NCBI GenBank assembly: GCA_946530505.1
Contig: CAMNAD010000076.1
Span: 1-7,174 of the forward strand
Source: an uncultured Bacteroidales bacterium
Lineage (GTDB): Bacteria > Bacteroidota > Bacteroidia > Bacteroidales > UBA932
DNA: 7,174 nucleotides
Direction of reading: 5' to 3'
Within the stretch, counting starts at the first letter, position 1, and every line of letters begins with the position of its first letter. Of this stretch, positions 1 to 6,969 are shown piece by piece. The notes under the pieces are model-generated. The model was not told the DNA's origin and did not search any database. It saw nothing but the letters and a program-made list of their open reading frames with translations. The translations under genes were made by a program, and so were the position numbers.

Positions 1-253
1 CGCAGCAGTCCTTCTTGAGGGCGACAAGCACCTTGGTGGGTTCCACCAGCTTGGCGGCAACAACTTCCTCGCCTTCAACCACGAAAGCTTCGGGGCATAC
101 GGATTCGGCATCGAGAGCCTGGGGATACTCGACTACCAATGCGGCCACTTTGTCGGGACCTGCAACGATGGCGGTCACGGTATTCTTGCCTCCGCAACAA
201 GCGGTGGCGAGTACTGCTGCACAAACGGTGCAAATAAAGAGTGATTTTTTCAT
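1..253 (-). CDS. Lipoprotein, N-terminal part only; possible esterase with N-terminal Ig-like domain
   Basis: This gene starts at the ATG at 253-251 and is open to the left edge, giving 84 codons of a longer protein. The N-terminus MKKSLFICTVCAAVLATAC is a short basic region, a hydrophobic core and a lipobox (ATAC, lipid-bearing Cys at residue 19 or 20), so the product is predicted to be an exported lipoprotein. The remaining visible residues (VTAIVAGPDKVAALVVEYPQ and on through a FVVEG segment to VLVAL) follow the strand pattern of the Ig-like N-terminal domain seen before alpha/beta-hydrolase domains in EstA-type extracellular esterases. That match is from memory of the family pattern and is tentative, because the catalytic part lies outside the window. 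It begins 21 nt after the GHL10 stop on the same strand, so co-transcription is likely. A role in deacylating glycans would fit the neighbours but is inference. Cysteines are frequent for so short a piece (the CC pair after the lipobox, SVCPE, DCC at the edge). Confidence 0.8.
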   Translation of the reverse strand, partial: MKKSLFICTVCAAVLATACCGGKNTVTAIVAGPDKVAALVVEYPQALDAESVCPEAFVVEGEEVVAAKLVEPTKVLVALKKDCC

Positions 254-274
254 GATGTATTGATTTAAAAATGA

Positions 275-1417
275 TTATTGTTCATATAATTCGGAAAGGA
301 TGTAGGCGCGGAAATCGTCTTGCAGCACGTCCTTGGTGCGGAACCAGATATGCCCTTTCACGAACCAGGCGGAACGGCACAGGTCCAGTTCCTTCTTGAA
401 TTCCCCAAGCGAAAGATAGGGTGCGTCCAGGCCTTTGGTGTAGCCCTGCGCGTACTTGTATGCGGCAAGCCCGATATAGACCGGAATGCCCTTCGAAACG
501 AAGCGCCAGCTGTCCAGCACTTCTTCGAATGCCGCGCCGTCGCCTCTGCCTATGGCCCAGTAAATCTGCGGAGCAAGGTAATCGACATAACCTCCGCTTA
601 CCCACATGCGCGGATCCGCATAGAGCCGGCAGGTATTTACGAGCCTGCCTGAAGGAGATACGCCGAATACCACGTCCGGCTTGCATTCATGGGTGGTGTC
701 GTAGAGGGTGCGTACCACATTGTTGATGGTGCCGAAGCGCCAGTCGTCGAGTTTCTTTCCCTTGCCGTAAAGCTTGTACATGTCGTTGCGCCATCCGCGC
801 CCGTTCTTCTGCAATCCGTCGGGATAGAAATAGTCGTCGATGTGAAGGCCGTCCACGTCGTATTTGCTTACGATTTCCCTTGCGATGTCGGACAGGAACT
901 TCACCACCTCCGGATTGCCCGGATCGAGGTAAAGCTTATGCATGTAGTTCTGCACCCATTCGGGATGCGTCACGCTCACGTGAGAATCGCAGTGGGGGGT
1001 GACATCGTCCCTGCAAACGCGCAGCGGATTGATCCATGCGTGGATCTGCATGCCGCAGTCGTGCGCCACCCTGGTCGCGAGCGCGAGAGGATCGAAACCC
1101 GGGTCGAGGCCTTCGGTGCCAGTGAGAACCGCGCTCCAGGGGAGGAGCCGCGACGGATAGAGGGCGTCCATGTTGCTGACTACCTGGAAGATAAGTGTAT
1201 TGCACCCTATCTCCCTCAGCCCTTTTATCTGTTCTATCAGCCTGATTTGCTGCACGATGGCGGGATCCTCGGCATCCGGCCAGTCGATGCCTCCGACCGT
1301 GGCGAGCCAGGCCCCGCGGAATTCGTCGGGGAGCGCCACGAGTCTTTCAGATTGGCTTCTTGCAACGATGGGTGCCAGAAAGACAATAATGCAAAATATG
1401 AGACGCCTCATTTTCAT
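275..1417 (-). CDS. Exported glycoside hydrolase-like protein, GHL10 family (DUF187, YngK-like)
   Basis: The product is a 380-residue protein of the glycosyl-hydrolase-like 10 family, predicted TIM-barrel enzymes that act on carbohydrates outside the cytoplasm; the substrate is not established here. Family landmarks in order: FRGAWLATVGGIDWP (33-47), IFQV (76-79), DALYPS with PWS (84-95), HAWINPLRV (126-134), LYLDPGNPEV (162-171), YDVDGLHIDDYFYP (186-199, acidic pair D194-D195 in the expected active-site strand), FGVSPSGR (251-258) and DYLAPQIYW (279-287). The frame is open upstream to 1636, but the ATG at 1417 gives a clear signal peptide (MKMRRLIFCIIVFLAPIVA) and avoids running into the divergent GH2 gene. 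The ATG at 1411 is a near-equal alternative. The usual FQVRP, NPYRV and SPFG motifs appear as FQVVS, NPLRV and SPSG, which suggests a variant subgroup. It is transcribed away from GH2 and is first in a probable two-gene unit with the lipoprotein at 1-253. Confidence 0.92.
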   Translation of the reverse strand: MKMRRLIFCIIVFLAPIVARSQSERLVALPDEFRGAWLATVGGIDWPDAEDPAIVQQIRLIEQIKGLREIGCNTLIFQVVSNMDALYPSRLLPWSAVLTGTEGLDPGFDPLALATRVAHDCGMQIHAWINPLRVCRDDVTPHCDSHVSVTHPEWVQNYMHKLYLDPGNPEVVKFLSDIAREIVSKYDVDGLHIDDYFYPDGLQKNGRGWRNDMYKLYGKGKKLDDWRFGTINNVVRTLYDTTHECKPDVVFGVSPSGRLVNTCRLYADPRMWVSGGYVDYLAPQIYWAIGRGDGAAFEEVLDSWRFVSKGIPVYIGLAAYKYAQGYTKGLDAPYLSLGEFKKELDLCRSAWFVKGHIWFRTKDVLQDDFRAYILSELYEQ

Positions 1418-1434
1418 CAGTTTGTAAAGATAAT
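1418..1434 (-). promoter_or_regulatory. Weak candidate promoter for the GHL10 gene
   Basis: On the minus strand TATCTTTA (plus positions 1425-1432) differs from the Bacteroidota -7 consensus TAnnTTTG at one base. A TTTG at 1458-1455 could be the -33 element, but the 22-nt gap is longer than usual. A start site would fall about 6 nt downstream, almost at the ATG at 1417, which would make the transcript nearly leaderless or favour the second ATG at 1411. Confidence 0.3.
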
Positions 1435-1451
1435 TATTTTCCGTAAATTTG
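1421..1451 (+). promoter_or_regulatory. Bacteroidota-type promoter for the GH2 gene
   Basis: A -33 element TTTG at 1421-1424 is followed after 19 nt by TAAATTTG at 1444-1451, an exact match to the -7 consensus TAnnTTTG used by the primary sigma factor of Bacteroides and relatives. Transcription would begin near 1457, leaving a leader of about 15 nt before the ATG at 1472. The leader is A/T-rich and has no Shine-Dalgarno sequence, as is usual in this phylum. Confidence 0.65.
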
Positions 1452-1459
1452 AGCCAAAT
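1447..1459. repeat. 13-nt palindrome in the divergent intergenic region
   Basis: ATTTG-AGC-CAAAT forms a perfect inverted repeat with 5-nt arms and a 3-nt spacer. The left arm supplies the TTTG of the GH2 -7 element, and the right arm read on the other strand supplies the TTTG that could be the -33 element of the GHL10 promoter. It could be an operator for a regulator controlling both directions, or simply a result of two promoter elements facing each other. The arms are too short to decide. Confidence 0.4.
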
Positions 1460-1471
1460 GTCATTGAATTT

Positions 1472-3310
1472 ATGAACAAGTCTCTTTCTATTTCCATTGC
1501 CTGCGCCGCCATCCTCTTCTCGTGCGGCACCCCTGAAGAACAGACCGGATGGGCCCCTGCCGGCGACCACATCAAAACCGTCTGGGCCGAAAAAGTGGAC
1601 CCTGCAAATGTACATCAGGAGTATCCCCGTCCGCAAATGGTCAGGGACTCCTATCTCAACCTGAACGGTTTATGGGAATACGCCATAGCTGAAAAGGCGG
1701 AAGAGTCGATGCCGGACTCTGACGGCCACATCCTGGTGCCTTTCTGCATAGAGTCGTCGCTTTCCGGCGTGGCCGGCAGTCTCGACAGCGAGCATGCGCT
1801 CTGGTATCGCCGCAGTTTCACCCTTCCTTCCAAATGGAACAGGAAAGACGTGATCCTGCACTTCGGCGCCGTCGACTGGGAGAGCGAAGTATGGGTGAAC
1901 GGAAGCAAGGTCGGGAATCACAAGGGAGGATACGATTCCTTCGAATTCCATGTCAGCCCCTACCTCAAAAAGGGGAAGAACGAAATCGTCCTCAAAGTGA
2001 CCGATGCGACGGAGGTCGGAGAATTGCAGCCTCGCGGCAAGCAGGTGTTCAGCCCGGACAGGGGCAGCATCTGGTATCAGCCCGTTTCCGGAATATGGCA
2101 GACGGTTTGGGCGGAAGCCGTGGACAAGACAGGGCATATCGCCGACTATCAGGTGGAGTGCTCGATTGCGGACGGCACCATCAGTGTCTTCCCTGAAATC
2201 TGCGGAGAAGGCGAAGCCTCGGTTGAACTGCTGGAAGGCGGCAAGGTGCTCTGCAGCGCTGCCGCCGAGGATGGCAAGGCCGTGCTCAAAATAGACAATC
2301 CCAAGTGCTGGAGCCCCGACGACCCTTATCTTTACGATCTTCGCATAACTTTGACGAAGGGCGGGAAAACCATCGACAGCGTGGAGGGATACACCGCCAT
2401 GCGGGAGATTTCCGTAGTGAAGGATGCCGACGGCCACAAACGCATGGCGCTGAACGGCAAGCCTCTCTTCCAGTTCGGCCCCCTCGACCAGGGCTGGTGG
2501 CCCGACGGCCTCTATACCGCTCCCTGCGATGAAGCCCTGAAGTATGACATCGAGCGCACCAAGGAATTCGGTTTCAACATGATACGAAAGCACGTGAAGG
2601 TTGAGCCGGACCGCTGGTATTATCATTGCGACCGGCTGGGGATCCTGGTATGGCAGGACATGCCCAGCATGCGCCGCTGCAAGCTGGAAGAATGGGGGCA
2701 GGGCATAGACAAGTACGATGCCGGCAATTCCGACCAGCTCAGTGAGGAGGCCAGGGACAACTTCCGCCGGGAATGGAAGAACATCGTCAACCAGCACAGG
2801 AAATTCCCCTGCGTGGTGGCCTGGGTGCCTTTCAACGAGGCCTGGGGACAGTTCGACACCAAGGGAATCGTAGATATGACCAAAACTCTTGATCCCGGCA
2901 AGCTCGTGAACATGGCTTCCGGCGGCAACTGGATCTCCGGGGGAGTGGGCGACATCCTCGACTCGCACCACTATCCCGAACCCGCAATGCGCATCTGGGA
3001 TCCCGAAATGGTGAACGTCCTCGGCGAATTCGGCGGAATCGGCCTGCCGGTCGAAGGGCATACCTGGGTGGATCAGCGCAACTGGGGCTATGTCAAGCTG
3101 TCCAACACCGAAGAGACTACTGCCAAGTATGAAGAGTTCGCAAAACTGCTCATTCCTCTGGTGAAGGAAGGATGCTCGGCCGCAGTCTATACTCAGACTA
3201 CGGATGTGGAAAGGGAAGTCAACGGTCTGATGACTTACGACCGCAAGGTCGACAAGTTGATTCCGGCGCGCGTAGCTGCGGCCAACCGCGAGGTCATCGA
3301 ATCGATGTAA
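1472..3310 (+). CDS. Glycoside hydrolase family 2 lipoprotein (beta-galactosidase/beta-glucuronidase type)
   Basis: The product is a 612-residue GH2 enzyme, a retaining glycosidase removing non-reducing-end beta-sugars; the sugar specificity cannot be read from the sequence. The ATG at 1472 begins a lipoprotein signal (MNKSLSISIACAAILFSC, lipobox LFSC, Cys18), so it should sit on the cell envelope. The frame is open a further 783 nt upstream, but that part is antisense to GHL10. Domains in order: sugar-binding jelly roll (about 45-215, with LNLNGLWEYAI and a WVNG strand), Ig-like domain (about 216-310), catalytic TIM barrel (about 315-612). Catalytic residues are visible: the acid/base E456 in WVPFNEAWGQ and the nucleophile E519 in VLGEFGG. 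GMNLIR-KH-type contacts appear as FNMIRKHVKVEPDRWYYHCD (369-388), followed by LVWQDMPSM. Its length fits the compact GH2 group without extra C-terminal domains. The coding end overlaps the convergent serine hydrolase gene by 17 nt. It is probably regulated together with the divergent GHL10 gene, given the shared 54-nt spacer. Confidence 0.96.
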   Translation: MNKSLSISIACAAILFSCGTPEEQTGWAPAGDHIKTVWAEKVDPANVHQEYPRPQMVRDSYLNLNGLWEYAIAEKAEESMPDSDGHILVPFCIESSLSGVAGSLDSEHALWYRRSFTLPSKWNRKDVILHFGAVDWESEVWVNGSKVGNHKGGYDSFEFHVSPYLKKGKNEIVLKVTDATEVGELQPRGKQVFSPDRGSIWYQPVSGIWQTVWAEAVDKTGHIADYQVECSIADGTISVFPEICGEGEASVELLEGGKVLCSAAAEDGKAVLKIDNPKCWSPDDPYLYDLRITLTKGGKTIDSVEGYTAMREISVVKDADGHKRMALNGKPLFQFGPLDQGWWPDGLYTAPCDEALKYDIERTKEFGFNMIRKHVKVEPDRWYYHCDRLGILVWQDMPSMRRCKLEEWGQGIDKYDAGNSDQLSEEARDNFRREWKNIVNQHRKFPCVVAWVPFNEAWGQFDTKGIVDMTKTLDPGKLVNMASGGNWISGGVGDILDSHHYPEPAMRIWDPEMVNVLGEFGGIGLPVEGHTWVDQRNWGYVKLSNTEETTAKYEEFAKLLIPLVKEGCSAAVYTQTTDVEREVNGLMTYDRKVDKLIPARVAAANREVIESM

Positions 3311-4589
3311 ACAAATCCTGCTTCGGCAGTCTGCCGCTGTATCGCTGGCGGCATTGAACAATAAAATTGTGGATGGTCCGGGAGAATCTCGGACCTTTCC
3401 ATGCATGGGTGTTCGAAATCAGTATCCAGCACTCTCCGTCGGGGAAATTCATCACGTATGCGCTGGTGCCGGAAAGCGAACCTGTGCGCAGCCATCCCTT
3501 CTTCGGGTCCGTGCTGTTCCAGCCGAGGCCGAACTTGTGGTCTTCGGAAAATGCCGTCATCTCCTTTACGCTCTCCTTGCTCAGGATATCCGGAACCCCG
3601 GGCCTGCCGTCGATCGAAGCCACGAAGCGGGCGAGCTCGGGCGCCGAGCATACCCAGGCCCCTGCGCCCTTGAGCGCTCGGATGTCGTTGCCGCCGTAGC
3701 AACGCACTACGGAATCCGCGCTGTTGTCGTACTTGGGCACCTTCGGGTCGTTGTCCTGCATGTGATATCGCGATTCGCCGGGAAGCCTTTCCTCGTACGA
3801 GTTATATGCCAGATGGAAGTCCACGCAGCCTGCAGGCTCGAGTACGTTCTCCTGCATCCACTTCTCGTAGTCCTCCCCGGTCTTTTTCTCTATTATCATG
3901 CTCAGCAGCAGATACCCGAAGTTGGAGTACTCATGGCTCTTGCCGGGGGTGTACCCGAGGCGCTTGCGCACGGCGATGGAGGTGAGCATGTCCTGGTCCG
4001 GCACTTCGTCGAGATTATAGATGGTCATCCAGTCGCGGCTGCGGAACATAGGGTCTCCTCTGCGAATGGTGAGCCCTCCTTCATGGCGGAGAAGCTGCTC
4101 CACGGTGATGTCGTAATAGCCTTTGTCGCTGATGTGGTTGGTGAAGAGGGTGTCGTTCAGGATGCCGTCCTTGCCGAACACCTTCTCGGAGAGCCGTATC
4201 TTTCCCTGCTCGCGCAGTTTCATGATGCCTGCGGCCGTGATGAGCTTGCTCACGGAAGCCACCCTCATGATGGTGCCGGGGCGCATGGGCTCTTCCTTCT
4301 CCTGGTCGGCCAGGCCGTAACCCTTTGCGAAGAGGAGTGAATCCTTGCGCATGACTGCGACGCTCATTCCGCGTATCTGCCAGCGCTGCATGAAGCTGCG
4401 CAGGTCCCTCTCCATCTTTGCCAGATTTTCGCGGTCGGACATTTCATTTGTCAGAACGGCATTGATGCCTTTGATGGATGCTTTCCCTCTGTCCCTGTGC
4501 TTGCCGGAAGGGATGGCGATGATGATGATAATGAGCGCAGCGAGTACCGCAAGCGCGGCGTAAACGTGTTTCTTATTCGGGATTTTCAC
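3294..4589 (-). CDS. Membrane-anchored serine hydrolase, beta-lactamase/peptidase S12 class
   Basis: The product (431 residues from the GTG at 4589) belongs to the class C beta-lactamase-like serine hydrolases, which include penicillin-binding proteins, D-aminopeptidases and esterases. The exact substrate is unknown, and antibiotic hydrolysis should not be assumed. A basic N-terminus (KIPNKKH) and a hydrophobic stretch at about 9-26 with five successive isoleucines form a signal anchor, placing the catalytic domain in the periplasm. Active-site motifs: SVSK (S112 nucleophile, K115), YSN (Y221, N223) and RTG (369-371) in the position of the usual KTG or HTG. There is no ATG near the start. Either GTG at 4589 or TTG at 4610 begins inside the end of the MATE gene; GTG is preferred because it gives a conventional short basic n-region and a smaller overlap (17 rather than 38 nt). 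The nearest ATG (4442) would remove the anchor. It is the last gene of the apparent operon, and translation is probably coupled to the MATE gene. Confidence 0.9.
   Translation of the reverse strand: MKIPNKKHVYAALAVLAALIIIIIAIPSGKHRDRGKASIKGINAVLTNEMSDRENLAKMERDLRSFMQRWQIRGMSVAVMRKDSLLFAKGYGLADQEKEEPMRPGTIMRVASVSKLITAAGIMKLREQGKIRLSEKVFGKDGILNDTLFTNHISDKGYYDITVEQLLRHEGGLTIRRGDPMFRSRDWMTIYNLDEVPDQDMLTSIAVRKRLGYTPGKSHEYSNFGYLLLSMIIEKKTGEDYEKWMQENVLEPAGCVDFHLAYNSYEERLPGESRYHMQDNDPKVPKYDNSADSVVRCYGGNDIRALKGAGAWVCSAPELARFVASIDGRPGVPDILSKESVKEMTAFSEDHKFGLGWNSTDPKKGWLRTGSLSGTSAYVMNFPDGECWILISNTHAWKGPRFSRTIHNFIVQCRQRYSGRLPKQDLFTSIR
3318..3329 (+). terminator. UUCG-loop hairpin just after the GH2 stop (possible terminator element)
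   Basis: CTGC-TTCG-GCAG folds into a 4-bp stem closed by the very stable C(UUCG)G tetraloop, 7 nt after the GH2 stop codon. A second possible stem, TGCCGC (3332-3337) with GCGGCA (3348-3353) around a 10-nt loop, lies directly downstream. Neither is followed by a U-run, so neither is a textbook intrinsic terminator. The whole segment also encodes the C-terminus of the opposing gene, so the pairing may be coincidental. Confidence 0.35.
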
Positions 4590-5943
4590 TTCGTTCGAGT
4601 TGCCTGACAAGGCGGATGATCAGTATTAACGTGCAGATGAAAGCCAGCACATCCGATACGGGATAACTGAGCCACACGCCTTCGATGTCAAAGGCTAGAG
4701 GCAGCAGATAGAGAGCTGGCAGCAGGAAGATGAGCTGCCTGCTGAGGGAGAGGAACACGCTCTTCCGCACCATTCCCAGGCACTGGAAGAGGTTCGTGCT
4801 GATAATCTGGAATCCTATGATGGGGAAGGTGAAATTCATCAGGCGCATGCCGTGAACCGCAAGAGCTTTGAGTTCGGCATCGCTGGTGAACATCGAAACG
4901 GCAGCCCCGGGGAACAGTTCGAATACGAGAAAACCTATTGTAGTAGTGAGACTGGCCCAGAACACGCTGAGCCAGTATACCTCCTTGACTCTGCTGCCCT
5001 TGCCTGCACCGAAGTTGTAACTGGCTATGGGCTGCATGCCCTGGTTGATGCCCATCACCACCATAAGGAAGAGGAAGGACAGGCGGTTGATTATGCCGTA
5101 GGCCCCGATGGCAAGGTCTCCTCCGTATTTGCGGAGCTGCTGGTTGATGAACATCGACACAAGGCACGCGGCGGCATTCATCAGGAAGGGGCCAAGGCCT
5201 ATTCCGAGTGAAGTGCGCGCAATTTTGGCGCTGAATCCGAATATGCGTCTGCCGAAGTGGATGACATTCTTGCCGGAAGAGAAATAAACAAGACTGTATA
5301 CCAGGGAGATGGTCTGGCAGAGTACGGTGGCGATGGCGGCCCCCTTCACTCCAAGCCCCAGCACAAATATGAATATCGGATCGAGGATGGCGTTGCTGAT
5401 GACCGTGAACAGAGTCAGCCCCATGGCCAGCCGGGGATTGCCGGTAGCCCGTATCATGGCGTTCAGGCCGAAATACAGATGCGAGATGATGAAGCCTGCG
5501 AGGATGATTGTCATGTAGTCCCTCGCGAAGGGGTAGATGGCATCGCTGGCGCCGAAGAAGTAGAGCACAGGCTTGAGAAAAGCCAGTACCAGGATAGAAA
5601 AGACTGCTCCGAGCACCACATTGAGTGTTACCACATTGGGCAGCACCTTGTTGGCGGTTACATAATTCTTCTGCCCCAGCAGCATCGACACCAGAGTGGA
5701 TGCACCGACGCCCACAAGCGTGCCTATGGCCGAACCCAGATTCATTACGGGGAAAGTGACCGCGAGTCCCGAGATGGCGAGCGCGCCTACATCCTTTATA
5801 TGCCCGATGTAGATGCTGTCCACCATATTGTACAAAGAACTCGCGGTCATGGCAATGATGCCAGGGACCGCGTATTCTTTGAGGAGCGTGCTTATTTTCT
5901 TGGTCTCCAGCTCCAGAGGAGCCTTTCCTTGTGCGGATGTCAT
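4573..5943 (-). CDS. MATE-family multidrug efflux transporter (MepA/DinF-like branch)
   Basis: The product is a 456-residue inner-membrane antiporter with about twelve hydrophobic segments in two homologous halves, the length and layout of the MATE family, which exports cationic drugs and metabolites using Na+ or H+ gradients. Landmarks: SSLYNMVDSIYIGH (35-48, with D42 in the first membrane segment), FGLNAMIRATGNPRLAM (158-174), SNAILDPIFIF (183-193) and GINQGMQPIASYNFGAGK (298-315), the second-half signature typical of the MepA-like branch. The ATG at 5943 follows the stop of the FKBP gene after one base (TAG-A-ATG), so ribosome re-initiation is likely. Its 3' end overlaps the start of the serine hydrolase gene. 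Its physiological substrate is not indicated by the context. It appears intact. Confidence 0.95.
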   Translation of the reverse strand: MTSAQGKAPLELETKKISTLLKEYAVPGIIAMTASSLYNMVDSIYIGHIKDVGALAISGLAVTFPVMNLGSAIGTLVGVGASTLVSMLLGQKNYVTANKVLPNVVTLNVVLGAVFSILVLAFLKPVLYFFGASDAIYPFARDYMTIILAGFIISHLYFGLNAMIRATGNPRLAMGLTLFTVISNAILDPIFIFVLGLGVKGAAIATVLCQTISLVYSLVYFSSGKNVIHFGRRIFGFSAKIARTSLGIGLGPFLMNAAACLVSMFINQQLRKYGGDLAIGAYGIINRLSFLFLMVVMGINQGMQPIASYNFGAGKGSRVKEVYWLSVFWASLTTTIGFLVFELFPGAAVSMFTSDAELKALAVHGMRLMNFTFPIIGFQIISTNLFQCLGMVRKSVFLSLSRQLIFLLPALYLLPLAFDIEGVWLSYPVSDVLAFICTLILIIRLVRQLERSENPE

Positions 5944-5944
5944 T

Positions 5945-6961
5945 CTATGGTTCCTCGGTCGTTTCCAGTTCGAAGCAAAGTGGCGAGAATGCGGGGATGG
6001 ACGAGCCGGATCCAGAGCCGGAATACCCGTAATTGGAAATGAAGAAACACTTGCCGGCCTCTCCCGGATGCATCTTGCTCAATGCATATGAGAAACCGGG
6101 AATTGTGCTTGTATCATCATCCCCGAGGGTGATGTAGGTATGGTCTTCTCCGTCACCATACCACTTGACCTTTTGCTGGGAGTAGGTCTTTGATGAGGAG
6201 TACAGCCCCCAGACTTTGGCCGTGTCGGCGATAGTCGTGTCGAATGCTCGGCCGCTCAGCAGCCTGCCTGTATAATTGATGTAAATTGTAGTGTCAGCGG
6301 GGAATTCACTGTCCAGTCCTGGTTTTGTGACTACATAGAAGAACCCTTCTTTCTCGGGGTCCTCGACGGCTTCGGGATAGTTGCCGGACATAAACCGGCG
6401 CAGGGAATCGAGTTCCCAAGCCTCGATGTCGTCGAAAGCGTCAACGAGTTCCAGGTCATAGATAAGGTCGGTGCCGGAGCAGTTTTTCAGGTATTCCTCT
6501 TCGGTATAATACCTTTCCGTTTCGCTCAGCCAGCCGGGAATCACGACGGTCTTGCGCCCACCGACCTTCATCGTGGCAACCGCCTCCTCAAGCCCTGCGG
6601 ACATATTTTCCAGACCATCTCCGCGGTACCCTATGACAGGGCCGTAGTAGGTGGTTTCGGAATATGTCCCGGTTTGCCTTGCAATATTCTCGAGGGTGGT
6701 CGACTGGACCTCTCCCTTGAGGGTATAGGTGGTGTAATTGACCCGGATATATGCCAGGCTTCCAGCTTCGGTGCCGGTGCCGGCGTTTTCGCCGATAATG
6801 TAAGCACCCAGAGGGGTGCGGGTTGCACCGGGGTGGTTCGTGGCTATCCAGGCGTCGAAGAAACGCTTGGCGTCATCATTCTTGCCGACCGTCTTTTCCC
6901 TGGCGCAGGACGCCGGAAGAAGAATGGCCATGGCGATTATTGTAATATATTTCAGTTTCAT
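5945..6961 (-). CDS. Tandem FKBP-type peptidyl-prolyl isomerase lipoprotein
   Basis: The product is a 338-residue envelope lipoprotein predicted to isomerise proline peptide bonds in, or chaperone, exported proteins. The signal ends at PASC (Cys19) and lacks the usual Leu at -3, which Bacteroidota lipoproteins often tolerate. Two FKBP domains follow. Domain 2 (about 205-333) keeps the ligand-pocket residues: Y230 (NYTGRL), F240-D241, IPGF with F290 in place of the FKBP12 Trp59, Y313 and F330. It also carries an insert of roughly 40 residues between FDTT and TIPGF, and a Gly-Ser stretch (SGSGSGSS) in the late loop. Domain 1 (about 68-176) aligns without gaps to the same first strand (VNY, then K-G-x-x) but has Q86-S87 where the catalytic Phe-Asp should be, with L124 at the Trp59 position, so it is probably non-catalytic. 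It begins 8 nt after the phosphoesterase stop and ends 1 nt before the MATE start. Confidence 0.93.
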   Translation of the reverse strand: MKLKYITIIAMAILLPASCAREKTVGKNDDAKRFFDAWIATNHPGATRTPLGAYIIGENAGTGTEAGSLAYIRVNYTTYTLKGEVQSTTLENIARQTGTYSETTYYGPVIGYRGDGLENMSAGLEEAVATMKVGGRKTVVIPGWLSETERYYTEEEYLKNCSGTDLIYDLELVDAFDDIEAWELDSLRRFMSGNYPEAVEDPEKEGFFYVVTKPGLDSEFPADTTIYINYTGRLLSGRAFDTTIADTAKVWGLYSSSKTYSQQKVKWYGDGEDHTYITLGDDDTSTIPGFSYALSKMHPGEAGKCFFISNYGYSGSGSGSSIPAFSPLCFELETTEEP

Positions 6962-6969
6962 ACTATATT

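Noticed and set aside
689..1471. A 261-codon upstream extension of the GH2 frame
   Set aside because: It lies antisense to the conserved GHL10 gene and has no family features. The lipoprotein signal and promoter both point to the ATG at 1472.
1418..1636. A 73-codon N-terminal extension of GHL10
   Set aside because: It would run through the spacer and into the GH2 signal region and would bury the signal peptide, whereas the start at 1417 gives a normal export signal.
1670..3406. A 578-codon open frame on the minus strand opposite GH2
   Set aside because: It is antisense to a gene with complete GH2 domains and catalytic residues, shows no recognisable motif, and is explained by GC-rich third positions keeping the opposite frame open.
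3354..4340. A 328-codon open frame on the plus strand opposite the serine hydrolase
   Set aside because: No motif or plausible domain is seen, and it is fully antisense to a gene with SxxK and YSN motifs.
4515..4535. Short trinucleotide run (ATC/GAT units) as a possible phase-variable tract
   Set aside because: There are only about four perfect units, they encode the isoleucines of the membrane anchor, and slippage by three would stay in frame.
5257..6042. A 261-codon open frame on the plus strand opposite the MATE gene
   Set aside because: It is antisense to clear transporter sequence and crosses a gene junction. Its composition is what reverse translation of membrane codons yields.
6760..6790. 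Short GGTGCC repeat in the FKBP gene
   Set aside because: Two or three imperfect units that simply encode a Gly/Thr-rich linker; no sign of a mobile or regulatory repeat.
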